Source: Phycisphaerales bacterium
Lineage (GTDB): Bacteria > Planctomycetota > Phycisphaerae > Phycisphaerales > UBA1924
Length of the DNA stretch: 64,000 nucleotides
Reading direction: 5' to 3'
Assembly: GCA_020850415.1 (NCBI GenBank)
Contig: JADZER010000011.1
Span: forward strand, 1-64,000
Part shown: positions 7,248 through 16,049 of the stretch, piece after piece
Layout of the letters: every line of letters starts with the position of its first letter
How positions within the stretch are numbered: position 1 is the stretch's first letter
Program-made: the position numbers and the translations under genes
The notes under the pieces: generated by a model
Database searches by the model: none
What the model saw: the letters and a program-made list of their open reading frames with translations, nothing else
Told to the model about the DNA's origin: nothing

Positions 7248-8596
7248 CACCCCGCCCCGTCCTCGAAGTACCACCGCTCCGCGATGAACACCAGCCGAAA
7301 CACGAGCTCATCGAGCCCCGCGATGCCCGCCCGCTCAAACAGCTGCAGCAGATACCGCCGCGCCTCCTCCTCCCGCCGCTCCGCCGTGAGCTGGTCACGC
7401 AACTCCCGCTGCACCTCGTACAACGCGTGCGACTCCCGCTCGATCCGGTCCAGATAGATCCAGTAGGTGAACGAGCCCGTGTCAATCGGCCCGGCCATCT
7501 GCCCCGGCTCCAGCGACGCCGCCGCCGCCTGCAGATCCTCCCGGCCGTACAGCTCCGTCTCCGCCAGCGAACCCTCGAACTCGCGCACCGTCTCCTCTGG
7601 CGTGCCGTTCCGCTCGTCCGCCGCCACCTCCGCGAACGCCCCGCCCGACGCCAGCCGCTCCCCGAACTCCCGGACCGTCCCCGCCTCCCCGCTGCTCACC
7701 CGGATCTGACGGAACACCGCCCGAGCCTTGGGGTTGTACTTCGCGTAGTCCTTCTCGTACGCCAAGACCAGGTCCCGCTGCGGCACCTGCACCCGGTCCC
7801 ACACCTTCTGCTGCACCTGCGTCTGGATCAACGCCGCCCGCTCACGCTCCCGCAGCGCCTCATCCAGCCCAAACCCCGACCGCTGACGAAGCTGCTCGTC
7901 CGCCAGCGTCTGGCTGCCGTAGGACCCGCGCACCACATCCTTCTCGAACCGCTTCAAGAACACCCGCAGCCCCGCCTTCTGCTGCGCCGTCAGGCTCGAC
8001 CGAGCCTCCGACAGGAAGAGCTCGTCACGCAGATCCCCCACAAGCTCCTGTTCGATCGCCTCCGCCGCGAACTTGCGCCACTGCTCCCGCGTCTTCCCCG
8101 CCGACTCCGCCCGCAGCCTCGCCCCCATCGGCTCCAGCCAGTCCCCCGCCAAGATCGGAAGCCCGTTCAGATCCCCCACCTTCGCGTCAACCAGCGTCAA
8201 ACCCGTCGAGTCGACCGGCTCGGGGACAACCGCCCCCGCCCCCGCCCCGTCACCCGCCCCCGCCGGCGGCACGATCTGCCCCCCGCGCCCGTCCAGCACC
8301 GGCTCACCCACCCTCGTGTCGATCCCCGAAACCCCCCCTCGCGCCTCGGCCTCCGTCACCGACCGGATCTCCACCCGCGCCGCCCGCCTCTGCTCCGGCA
8401 CGAACACCGGGATCGGACGAGCCCCCGCGCCCTCCACACCGCCCGCGCCGTGGAAGTCATCCGCCGAGAGCCGCTCCCCGCCCCGCGGCAGCACATCCCG
8501 CGCCGACCAGCCGCCGCAGCCCCCCAGCGACCACAGCAGCACCGCCGCCCCCGCACCGCCCACAACGAACCGTGATTGCCTGCGTTTGTCTACCAT
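7247..8596 (-). CDS. Parvulin-like (PpiC/SurA) peptidyl-prolyl isomerase lipoprotein
   Basis: The 449 residues begin with a basic N-terminus, a hydrophobic segment and a lipobox ending in LGGC (near residue 30), which predicts a lipoprotein facing the periplasm. After a Pro/Ala/Gly-rich linker, residues 150-280 are helical like the SurA chaperone domain. Residues about 280-385 resemble a parvulin domain: ARAVFRQIRVSSGEAGT, FGERLASGGAFAEVAADE, and LEPGQMAGPIDTGSFTYWIYLDRI. Such proteins help outer-membrane or exported proteins fold. I chose the ATG at 8596; an in-frame TTG at 8608 is less likely. A TAGGCT hexamer lies about 11 bases upstream. It is coupled to yraN. Confidence 0.75.
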   Translation of the reverse strand: MVDKRRQSRFVVGGAGAAVLLWSLGGCGGWSARDVLPRGGERLSADDFHGAGGVEGAGARPIPVFVPEQRRAARVEIRSVTEAEARGGVSGIDTRVGEPVLDGRGGQIVPPAGAGDGAGAGAVVPEPVDSTGLTLVDAKVGDLNGLPILAGDWLEPMGARLRAESAGKTREQWRKFAAEAIEQELVGDLRDELFLSEARSSLTAQQKAGLRVFLKRFEKDVVRGSYGSQTLADEQLRQRSGFGLDEALRERERAALIQTQVQQKVWDRVQVPQRDLVLAYEKDYAKYNPKARAVFRQIRVSSGEAGTVREFGERLASGGAFAEVAADERNGTPEETVREFEGSLAETELYGREDLQAAAASLEPGQMAGPIDTGSFTYWIYLDRIERESHALYEVQRELRDQLTAERREEEARRYLLQLFERAGIAGLDELVFRLVFIAERWYFEDGAG

Positions 8597-8631
8597 GACT
8601 TGCCACAAGCCTAGCAGAAAGGACCCGCCCC

Positions 8632-9171
8632 ATGCCCGACGCCGACCGGCCGAAGATCATCATCGACGACGACTGGAAGGCCCAGGCCCAGGCCGAGAAG
8701 GCCAAGCTCGCCGAGCAGGAGAAAGCCCGGACACCGACCCCCGCGTCGGGATTCCCCGCCGGGGCCCCCACCGGAGCCCCAGGCCGCACCGCCCCCGCCC
8801 CGACCGGCCCCGGCCCGCCCGCCGCCGAGCCAGGCGACGAGCTCGGCTTCACCGACCTCGTCCAGGTCCTCGCCAGCCAGGCCCTCATGTACATGGGCGC
8901 GATCCCCGACCCCCAGTCCGGCAAGGCCTTCATCTCACCCCCCATGGCCAAGGCCCACATCGACCTCCTCGGCGTCGTCGAGGACAAGACCAAGGGCAAC
9001 CTCACCGCCGAAGAGACCCAGCTCCTCCAGGGCATCCTCCACGAGCTGCGCATGCAGTTCGTCGAGCTCGGCAAGGCCATCAACCAGGCCATCAAAGAGG
9101 GCCGCATCTCCCCGCAGCAGGCCGGCGAGGCAGGCCTGGGCTTCACCCCGCCCCCGGGCCCCCTCGGCTGA
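8632..9171 (+). CDS. DUF1844 domain protein
   Basis: DUF1844 proteins are short conserved bacterial proteins of unknown function. In this 179-residue copy the first 70 residues are charged then Pro/Ala/Gly-rich and probably disordered. The domain spans about residues 75-160: FTDLVQVLASQALMYMGAI, AKAHIDLLGVVEDKTKGNL and LHELRMQFVELGKAI, the last being the family's conserved helix after the KTKGNL-TxEE turn. AAAGGA lies about 10 bases before the ATG at 8632. The gene is divergent from the parvulin lipoprotein gene and is followed, after 155 bases, by the succinate dehydrogenase operon. Confidence 0.85.
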   Translation: MPDADRPKIIIDDDWKAQAQAEKAKLAEQEKARTPTPASGFPAGAPTGAPGRTAPAPTGPGPPAAEPGDELGFTDLVQVLASQALMYMGAIPDPQSGKAFISPPMAKAHIDLLGVVEDKTKGNLTAEETQLLQGILHELRMQFVELGKAINQAIKEGRISPQQAGEAGLGFTPPPGPLG

Positions 9172-9326
9172 CCCACACACCCGAATCGACCCCGCCCAGA
9201 TCTCGCCGAGTTCCGGACAGATGGCTACACTATTGCCCGTCCGGAGCCCCGAAACCGACTCCGGCGGGCTTACCACTTGCATCCCGAAGCGGCGACCCAC
9301 GCCGCTCGCCAGGAAGGGCGTGAATC

Positions 9327-10139
9327 GTGGCCGAGACCCAAGGGTTCCTCCACCGTCATCACTTCCTCCTCCGTCGCCTCCACTCCCTCACCGGCGTCAT
9401 CCCCATCGGCGCCTTCATGCTCTTCCACATCACGACCAACGCCTCGGTCGTCTGGGGACGCTTCACAGGCCACGGCGGGCACTCCGGCGAGGCCGCGGGC
9501 GTCCACACCTTCCAGCACGAAGTGGACTTCATCCACTCCATGCCCGCCCTCATCCTCATCGAGATCTTCGGCCTCTGGCTCCCCATCGCCTTCCACGCCG
9601 CCCTCGGCGTCGTCTACGCCATGAGCGGCAGCCCCAACCTCGGGCACTACAAGTACCAGTCGAACGCCCGCTATGTCCTCCAGCGCCTCAGCGGATACAT
9701 CGGATTCCTCTTCATCTTCTACCATGTCGCCACGCTCCGGTGGGGCTGGAGCTTCCTCATCCCCGGCGGCACCGAGTGGTCCGGCGAGTACGCCGCCTCC
9801 ACCATGGCCGCCGCACTCCAGGGAGGCCAGACCCTGAGCGCCCCCGGCATCATCGTCTCGCTCTTCTACATGCTCGGCGTCTCCCTCCTGGTCTTCCACC
9901 TCGCCAACGGACTCTGGACCGCCGCCATCACCTGGGGCCTCACCGTCACCGAGCAGGCCCAGAAGCGATGGGGCCAGGTCTGCGCCGTCATCGGCGTCCT
10001 GCTCATGCTCGCCGCCTGGTCCGCCGTCATCGGCTTCGCGACACTCGACCAGGACGCCGCCCGAGCCGTTGAGGCCTCCATGCAGGACCAGCCCCACCAG
10101 CCCGAGGCCGGCCCGGTGGCACGGCTCTCCGAGCCATGA
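9327..10139 (+). CDS. sdhC: Succinate dehydrogenase cytochrome b subunit
   Basis: This is the membrane anchor of respiratory complex II, of the single-polypeptide cytochrome b type with five helices (as in Bacillus), here 270 residues. It opens with FLHRHHFLLRRLHSLTGVIPIGAFMLFH across two stretches, and later has FHAALGVVYAM, YIGFLFIFYHVATL and VFHLANGLWTAAITWGL; the histidines in these helices are the expected haem b ligands. Start is GTG at 9327, after AGGAAGGG. It is the first gene of an sdhC-sdhA-sdhB operon. The last codons lie in the first copy of a 26-bp palindromic sequence that is repeated right after the stop. Confidence 0.92.
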   Translation: MAETQGFLHRHHFLLRRLHSLTGVIPIGAFMLFHITTNASVVWGRFTGHGGHSGEAAGVHTFQHEVDFIHSMPALILIEIFGLWLPIAFHAALGVVYAMSGSPNLGHYKYQSNARYVLQRLSGYIGFLFIFYHVATLRWGWSFLIPGGTEWSGEYAASTMAAALQGGQTLSAPGIIVSLFYMLGVSLLVFHLANGLWTAAITWGLTVTEQAQKRWGQVCAVIGVLLMLAAWSAVIGFATLDQDAARAVEASMQDQPHQPEAGPVARLSEP

Positions 10140-10169
10140 GCAAGGTGGCACGGCTCTCCGAGCCGTGAG
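10115..10169. repeat. Tandem copies of a 26-bp palindromic repeat
   Basis: GGTGGCACGGCTCTCCGAGC with CATGAG (10115-10140) and the same with CGTGAG (10144-10169) repeat with a 29-base period. Copy 1 contains the last codons and the stop of sdhC. Related palindromes occur near 35341-35361 and 35583-35606. Confidence 0.7.
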
Positions 10170-10265
10170 TCAAGAAGAGGACAAACACCCCCAAGCCGCC
10201 GGGAACAACCAAACCCGACCGGCACGACGACCCAAGCCGAAACCTCCCGGAAGAAAGCACAACCG

Positions 10266-12248
10266 ATGGCACAGCAACGCGTCATTGTGGTCGGCGGCGG
10301 ACTCGCGGGGCTCGCGGCCTGCATCCGCATCGCCGAGGCCGGTCTCGCGGTCGACCTCTTCAGCCTCGTCCCCGTCAAGCGGTCCCACTCCGTCTGCGCA
10401 CAGGGCGGCATCAACGCCTGCAACGAGGTCGCCCGACAGCAGGGATACTCCGAGTACGAGCACTTCGACGAAACCATCTACGGCGGAGACTTCCTCGCCG
10501 ACCAGCACCCCGTCCTCGAGATGGCCAACTGGGCCCCCAAGATCATCGACCTCCTCGACCGGATGGGCGTCCCCTTCAACCGATCCGCCGAGGGCTTCCG
10601 CGACCTCCGGCTCTTCGGCGGCTCGCTCTTCAAACGCACCCACTTCGCCGGCGCCACCACCGGACAGCAGCTCATCTACGCGCTCGACGAGCAGGTCCGG
10701 AAGCTCGAGGCCGAGGGCAAGGTCAATAAGTACGAGTCCTGGGAGTTCCTCCGACCCGTCCTCACCAACGGCGACGCCGCCCCGCGCTGCGTCGGCATCG
10801 TCGCCCAGGACCTCCGCACCATGCAGATCCGCGCCTTCCGGGGCGACGCGGTCGTCATGGCCACCGGCGGCGCGGGACTCGTCTACGGCAAGAGCACAAA
10901 CTCCGTCATCTGCACCGGCGCCGCGCTCAGCCGCTGCTACCAGCTCGGCGCCGCCTACGGCAATCCCGAGATGATCCAGGTCCACCCCACCGCCATCCCA
11001 GGCGCAGACAAGCTCCGACTCATGAGCGAGTCCGCCCGAGGCGAGGGCGGACGCGTCTGGGTCCCCCGCAAGAAGGGAGACACCAGACCGCCCACCCAGA
11101 TCCCCGAGCCCGAACGCCTCTACTTCCTCGAAGAGAAATACCCCAAGTACGGCAACATCGTCCCCCGAGACATCGCCACACGCGAGATCTTCGACATCTG
11201 CATCTACCAGGGCATGGGCGTCGGCGGCGAGAACCAGGTCTACCTCGACCTCTCCCACATGGAGCCCGACTACCTCACCCGCAAACTCGGCGGCATCCTC
11301 GAGATCTACGAGAAATTCGTCGGCGTCGACCCACGCCACGAGCCAATGAAGATCTTCCCCGGCGTCCACTACTCCATGGGAGGCCTCTGGACCCAGTACA
11401 CCAGGGGCAACTACATGCCCAAGGAGCCAAGGCCCGCCCACAAGTCCGGCACAGTCCCCGCCTGCGACGCCCAGATCGGCCGCGGCATGCTCCCCGGGGC
11501 CCCCAACAACATGATGACCAACCTCGAGGGCCTCTACGCCTTCGGAGAGGTCAACTTCGCCTTCCACGGCGCCAACCGCCTCGGCGCAAACGCCCTGCTC
11601 TCCTGCATCTTCGACGGCCTATTCAGCGGCGACAGCGTCGCCAGCTACATCACCAACGGCAAGCCCTCCAAGAGCCCCGCCCACGCGCTCCCCGCCTCGC
11701 TCTTCGACGCCGAGGTCGCCACCGAGGGCGCCAAGCAGAAGGCCATCCTCGACACCGCAGCCAACGCCGACGCCTCCGACGAGACCAACCCATACATCAT
11801 CGCCAGGGAGATGGGCGAGGAGATGACCGCCGCCTGCACCGTCGTCCGCGAGGCCAAGCGCCTCGAGCAGTGCCGCGCCAAGATCGCCCAGCTCCGCGAC
11901 CGCTGCAACCGCCTCCAACTCGCCGACGGCGCCGCCTGGACCAACCAGGCACTCTCCTTCGCCCGCGCCACCGGAGACATGCTCGTCATCGCCGAGGCCA
12001 TGGTCTCCGGCGCCGCCCTCCGCAAGGAAAGCCGCGGCGCACACTACCGCGCCGACTACCCCGACCGCGACGACCAGAACTTCGCCAAGACCACCTACGC
12101 CGTGTTCGACCCCGCAACCGGCAACGCCGCGATCGACTTTATCCCCCTCCTCGCCGACCTCGTCACCCCCCGCGCACGCACCTACGGCAAGACCGACGCC
12201 GACGACAAGAAGCAAGCCAAGACCCAGACCGCCGCCGCCGGCGTCTGA
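10266..12248 (+). CDS. sdhA: Succinate dehydrogenase flavoprotein subunit
   Basis: SdhA oxidises succinate to fumarate with covalently bound FAD on the cytoplasmic face of complex II. The 660 residues start with the FAD-binding VIVVGGGLAGLAACIRIAEAG, followed by SHSVCAQGGINA, with the flavin-linking His expected in the RSHS segment. MIQVHPTAIPG, SESARGEGG and the substrate-binding HYSMGGLWTQ follow, then FAFHGANRLGANALLSCIFDG. The ATG at 10266 has a purine-rich GGAAGAAAG upstream. Length and motif order match the Bacillus-like/epsilon type that pairs with a one-piece cytochrome b. The gap from sdhC is 126 bases and that to sdhB 24. Confidence 0.95.
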   Translation: MAQQRVIVVGGGLAGLAACIRIAEAGLAVDLFSLVPVKRSHSVCAQGGINACNEVARQQGYSEYEHFDETIYGGDFLADQHPVLEMANWAPKIIDLLDRMGVPFNRSAEGFRDLRLFGGSLFKRTHFAGATTGQQLIYALDEQVRKLEAEGKVNKYESWEFLRPVLTNGDAAPRCVGIVAQDLRTMQIRAFRGDAVVMATGGAGLVYGKSTNSVICTGAALSRCYQLGAAYGNPEMIQVHPTAIPGADKLRLMSESARGEGGRVWVPRKKGDTRPPTQIPEPERLYFLEEKYPKYGNIVPRDIATREIFDICIYQGMGVGGENQVYLDLSHMEPDYLTRKLGGILEIYEKFVGVDPRHEPMKIFPGVHYSMGGLWTQYTRGNYMPKEPRPAHKSGTVPACDAQIGRGMLPGAPNNMMTNLEGLYAFGEVNFAFHGANRLGANALLSCIFDGLFSGDSVASYITNGKPSKSPAHALPASLFDAEVATEGAKQKAILDTAANADASDETNPYIIAREMGEEMTAACTVVREAKRLEQCRAKIAQLRDRCNRLQLADGAAWTNQALSFARATGDMLVIAEAMVSGAALRKESRGAHYRADYPDRDDQNFAKTTYAVFDPATGNAAIDFIPLLADLVTPRARTYGKTDADDKKQAKTQTAAAGV

Positions 12249-12272
12249 GCCCGACCGCAGGAGTACGAGCCC

Positions 12273-13106
12273 ATGACGGCACACCACAACGGCGCCGCGA
12301 ACAAGGCCACCGCCAACGCCCAGCCAGGGCGCAGGGTCCGCTTCCGTATCAAACGCTGCGACGGACCCGGCAAGCCCTCCCGCTGGGAGACCTTCGAGGT
12401 CCCCGTCGAACGCGGCGCCAATGTCATCTCCTGCCTGCAGCAGATCGCCGCCCGCCCCGTCACCACCGACGGCAAGCGGACAACCCCCGTCGTCTGGGAC
12501 GCCAACTGCCTCGAGGAGGTCTGCGGCGCCTGCACTATGGTCATCAACGGCACGGTGCGACAGAGCTGCTCGGCCCTCATCGACAACCTCGCACCCCACA
12601 ACGGCGACGAGATCACACTCGAGCCCATGACCAAGTTCCCCATCATCCGAGACCTCTGGGTCGACCGCGCCAGAGCCTTCGCGAACCTCAAACGCGTCAG
12701 AGCCTGGGTACCCGTCGACGGGACCTACGACCTCGGGCCCGGCCCGCGTGAGTCCGCCGGCGCGCAAGCCACACGCTACATCCTCTCCACCTGCATGACC
12801 TGCGGCTGCTGCATGGAGGCGTGCCCCCAGTTCCAGCTCGAAGAAGAACCCGCCAAGTGGGACACCTCCTTCGCCGGCGCACACGCCATCAGCCAGGCAC
12901 GCTACTTCAACATGCACCCCACCGGCGCGCAACTCAAGGGAGAACGGCTCGACGCCCTTATGGGGCCCGGCGGCATCACCGACTGCGGCAACGCCCAGAA
13001 CTGCGTCCAGGTCTGCCCCAAGGAAATCCCCCTCACAGAGTCCATCGGCGTCATCGGACGCCAAACCACCGTCCACGCCATCGTTAAATGGTTCAGCGGC
13101 CGGTAA
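12273..13106 (+). CDS. sdhB: Succinate dehydrogenase iron-sulfur subunit
   Basis: SdhB carries electrons from FAD to quinone through three clusters. In the 277 residues the [2Fe-2S] ligands lie in CLEEVCGACTMVING, the [4Fe-4S] ligands in STCMTCGCCMEACPQ, and the [3Fe-4S] ligands in CGNAQNCVQVCPKEIPL. AGGAG lies 8-12 bases before the ATG at 12273. The gene ends the sdh operon; two hairpins follow. Confidence 0.95.
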   Translation: MTAHHNGAANKATANAQPGRRVRFRIKRCDGPGKPSRWETFEVPVERGANVISCLQQIAARPVTTDGKRTTPVVWDANCLEEVCGACTMVINGTVRQSCSALIDNLAPHNGDEITLEPMTKFPIIRDLWVDRARAFANLKRVRAWVPVDGTYDLGPGPRESAGAQATRYILSTCMTCGCCMEACPQFQLEEEPAKWDTSFAGAHAISQARYFNMHPTGAQLKGERLDALMGPGGITDCGNAQNCVQVCPKEIPLTESIGVIGRQTTVHAIVKWFSGR

Positions 13107-13124
13107 CCCAACCGCCTTGACCAA

Positions 13125-13190
13125 CCCCGAGCGCAAGCTCGGGGCCTCAGTGCCTTTACGAGCCCCGAGCGCAAGCTCGGGGTTTCTCTT
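13125..13190 (+). terminator. Twin hairpin terminator of the sdh operon
   Basis: Two identical 20-base palindromes, CCCCGAGCGCAAGCTCGGGG, lie at 13125-13144 and 13163-13182; the second is followed by TTTCTCTT. The same palindrome, with its flanking CGCCTTGAC, occurs inverted near 60490-60525, so it is also a dispersed repeat. Confidence 0.75.
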
Positions 13191-13363
13191 CCCTTGCCTC
13201 TGCGCCCCCCCAGCCGCCACCTCGTGATTCCCCTTCCTCCACCCCCCCGACCTCACCACCTGCTCCGCCCGATCCGGTTCTGCGGGCGCCACGCCCGCCC
13301 CATTCCCCGCGCCCCCCGACTGCGCTCCCGCCGCCGATCATCCGGACCGATGATCAACCCGCG

Positions 13364-15010
13364 ATGAGCGACCACACCAAGCTGCCTCCCACGCCGACAC
13401 CGAACCTCACCACCCCCGGCACGCTCCCGGCTTGGGGGGTCGCCCTCGCCGCGACAGGCATCGTGCTCACCGCCCACACGCTCGGCGTCGCCTGGCTCCG
13501 CGAGCCGGTGCTCGGCGCCCCCGCCGGGCTCTGGGCTATCGGACTGCTCGTCGGCATCTTCAGCGCCCCCGCCCGCAAGCGGATCGCCTCGCTGCTCGAA
13601 CGCACCGCAAACTTCTTCGGCCACTCCACCGCCGCGACCGAACTCGCCGCCGAGACCGACCCCGGCGCAGGCTGGTGGCCCCGCAACCGCGTCGGCGCGG
13701 TCTGCCTCGACGCCGCGACCCGTCTTGCCGCCATCCTCGTGCGCATCGCCTGGCTCCCCCTCTGGGGCGGCGAGGTCTCCCTCGCCGGCGACGCCCGCCG
13801 CCGCGTCGAACGCTGGCTCGGGAGTCTCAGCCTGCCCACCCGCCCCCTCCGCGTCGGCATCTGCATGCCCGACGAGGAGGCCGAGGCCCTCGTCGCCGCC
13901 GCCGGGCCCAGCCGCGTCGAGTGGTTCCGGCTCGCCTCGTGGGAAGACCCGCAATCCGCCTGCCGCCGACACCTCTTCGACGCCGCCGTCTTCCACGACG
14001 GCGAGGGCCCCGTCCGCATCGTCACCCTCGAGCGCCCCGGCCAGCCCGCCGGCGTCGTCGAGTGGGCAGATCTCGTCGGCGAGCTCACCTTCGCCAAGCT
14101 GTTCCCGTCGCGGGTCGATCCCGCGGCGGTCGTCATCGAGGGAGCAACTCGCACGAGGGTCCGTGAGGGAGCGGACCTTCTGCGGGCCCTCGTCGAGTCC
14201 GCGGCCACGCTCGCCCGCTGCGAGCCCCGCATCTCACTTGCTGATCGCGTCCTAGGTCGGCGGGCCACCGATATGGTCGAAAGGCCCGCCGGCCTAGCTC
14301 TTTGGCGCAGCCCCCGCTCCGTTGCCGCGGGCGTGATCGCCCACCTGGTCCGCACCGCCGGCGAGCACGCCGAGACCTGGCCCGAGGCCGCCTCCATCGC
14401 CGCCGACGCCGGCAGCGCCTTCCTCATCGCCGCCGAAGACCTCAACCCCACCGAACGCCACGCCGGCCTGCTCTCGGCCAGCACGAGCGCGGCGGCCGGG
14501 GCGACCGCGGCCCTGCGCCTCGGCGCCGCGTGCATCGGCGCCCTCCACGACGACGAGGGCATGGAGTGCCTCGTCCGCGCCGACAAGTTGCTCCGCGACG
14601 GCTCCACCCCGCTCGCCAAGCTCGACCACGCCGCGTTCCTCGAGTCCGAGCTGGCCCACGGCTCCGGGGACCCGATGAGCGTCGGACGCGCCGCCGCGGG
14701 CATCTGCCTGGTGTGCGCCGCCGCCGAACCCCAGCGCGTCAGCTTCCTCCGCGACGACATGCTCGAGGAGATGGCCTACGCCGGCTGGCTCGTCGGACGC
14801 GACCAGGACCGGGGGCTCCTGATCCGCGTCTTCCTTGAGATCGAGCACGCCCACGGTGTGGGGGCCCAGACCCCGATCGCCAAGAAGCGCAGGCGCACCG
14901 CCCCGGCGACCAAGCCCGCCAACGCAAAGGCGACCAGCGCCAAGGCGGCATCGCCGAAAGCCGCGAAGTCTGCAAAGGCCGCCAAGCCCTCGAAGTCCAA
15001 GGCCGCGTAG
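13364..15010 (+). CDS. Hypothetical membrane protein with Lys/Ala-rich tail
   Basis: I do not recognise this 548-residue protein. Two hydrophobic segments lie near residues 24-42 and 48-65, and a third possible one near 125-140, so it is probably anchored in the membrane with most of its mass in the cytoplasm. Residues 270-490 are mainly alpha-helical and Ala-rich. The last 60 residues are a run of Lys, Ala, Pro and Ser like the tails of DNA- or RNA-binding proteins. Bases 14090-14300 use somewhat less GC-biased third positions than the rest. No clear ribosome binding site precedes the ATG at 13364. An SGNH lipoprotein gene follows on the same strand. Confidence 0.7.
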   Translation: MSDHTKLPPTPTPNLTTPGTLPAWGVALAATGIVLTAHTLGVAWLREPVLGAPAGLWAIGLLVGIFSAPARKRIASLLERTANFFGHSTAATELAAETDPGAGWWPRNRVGAVCLDAATRLAAILVRIAWLPLWGGEVSLAGDARRRVERWLGSLSLPTRPLRVGICMPDEEAEALVAAAGPSRVEWFRLASWEDPQSACRRHLFDAAVFHDGEGPVRIVTLERPGQPAGVVEWADLVGELTFAKLFPSRVDPAAVVIEGATRTRVREGADLLRALVESAATLARCEPRISLADRVLGRRATDMVERPAGLALWRSPRSVAAGVIAHLVRTAGEHAETWPEAASIAADAGSAFLIAAEDLNPTERHAGLLSASTSAAAGATAALRLGAACIGALHDDEGMECLVRADKLLRDGSTPLAKLDHAAFLESELAHGSGDPMSVGRAAAGICLVCAAAEPQRVSFLRDDMLEEMAYAGWLVGRDQDRGLLIRVFLEIEHAHGVGAQTPIAKKRRRTAPATKPANAKATSAKAASPKAAKSAKAAKPSKSKAA

Positions 15011-15046
15011 GTCGGGCGCCGTCCGGCCGCGTGCGTCCCGGGCGAG

Positions 15047-15052
15047 TATCCT
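15047..15052 (+). promoter_or_regulatory. TATCCT, candidate -10 of leaderless mRNA
   Basis: TATCCT ends 6 bases before the ATG at 15059; there is no Shine-Dalgarno sequence. It suggests that the SGNH lipoprotein gene has its own leaderless transcript. Confidence 0.5.
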
Positions 15053-15058
15053 CGGCGC

Positions 15059-15847
15059 ATGAGGACGCTCTCCCCGATCGTGCTGTCGCTGCTCTTGTGC
15101 CTTGGCGCCGCGTGTTCGACCACCGGACCCCGCGCGGGGGGACCCGACCCGGCCCCGCCGCCGCCGGACGCCACGCCCGCGCCCCCCACACCGACGCCAC
15201 CGCCGCAGAGCCCGGCGCCGGCCCCGCCGGCGGACGCGTGGTATGAGCCGGAGATCCGGGCGTTCGAGGAATCCGACCGGGCGAGCCCACCCCCAGCGGG
15301 GCAGGTGCTGTTCATCGGCAGCTCGAGCGCCCGCATGTGGACCTCGCTCGCCCGGGACATGGCGCCGGCGCCGGTGCTCAACCGCGGGTTCGGCGGGTCC
15401 AAGACCGCCGAGGTGCTGGAGGTCTTCAACCGGATCGTGCTGCCCTACGAGCCGAGCGTGATCGTCTACTACTGCGGCGACAACGACCTCGGCACCGACA
15501 ACCACGACTGGGAGAGCGCCGCCAACGGGTTCATCGCGTTCGACCGGCTCGCCCGCTCCATCTGGCCGAAGGTCCGCGTCTTCAACCTGCCCATCAAGCC
15601 GAGCCTGGCGCGGTGGGGGAACTGGGAGTCCATGCGCAAGGCCAACGACATGGTGCGCGAGTACTGCGAGGCGACCCCCGGCGCGACCTACCTCGACACG
15701 GTGACCCCCATGCTGGGGCCCGACGGCACGCCCGACCCCTCGCTGTTTCTTCAGGACGGTCTCCACCTGAATGACGCCGGCTACGCCCTGTGGACGCGCG
15801 TCGTGCGGGACCCGGTCGTCGGGGCGTGGAGGCAGGCCGGGGAGTAG
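15059..15847 (+). CDS. SGNH/GDSL-family hydrolase lipoprotein
   Basis: This predicted lipoprotein of 262 residues has the signal segment IVLSLLLCLGAAC (lipobox Cys at about residue 19) and a Pro/Ala-rich linker to about residue 60. The catalytic domain shows the SGNH blocks: VLFIGSSSARMW (Ser nucleophile), NRGFGGSKT (Gly block), VYYCGDNDL (Asn block) and LFLQDGLHLNDAGY (Asp and His). These enzymes remove acyl or acetyl groups from lipids or polysaccharides; the actual substrate is unknown. It would act outside the cytoplasm. Confidence 0.88.
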   Translation: MRTLSPIVLSLLLCLGAACSTTGPRAGGPDPAPPPPDATPAPPTPTPPPQSPAPAPPADAWYEPEIRAFEESDRASPPPAGQVLFIGSSSARMWTSLARDMAPAPVLNRGFGGSKTAEVLEVFNRIVLPYEPSVIVYYCGDNDLGTDNHDWESAANGFIAFDRLARSIWPKVRVFNLPIKPSLARWGNWESMRKANDMVREYCEATPGATYLDTVTPMLGPDGTPDPSLFLQDGLHLNDAGYALWTRVVRDPVVGAWRQAGE

Positions 15848-16049
15848 GGGCAACGCGGGACGATCGGGAATTCTGGGAACCGCGCGCCGGCGCCGACATC
15901 CGATCGGCGACGGCGTTCGAAGGTGGGGCGACGGCGGGGCGCCCGCCGTCCCGGGAACGCGCGGCTGGATCCGCGGCCTTGGGGCCGTGGGCCCGCGGCA
16001 CCGGTGCGCCCTGGGTGGGGCGCGGCACGGATGAAAGGGAGAAACTGCT
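15848..16049. other. Intergenic region with a 9-bp hairpin
   Basis: About 200 bases without a gene. GACGGCGGG-GCG-CCCGCCGTC (15930-15950) can form a strong hairpin, and CGGCGACGGCG-rich stretches flank it. It may end the lipoprotein transcript, though no T-run follows. Confidence 0.4.

Noticed and set aside
11619-13292. Long minus-strand open frame over sdhA and sdhB.
   Set aside because: It is a Gly/Val/Asp/Glu-rich mirror of the two sdh genes, whose motifs are unmistakable.
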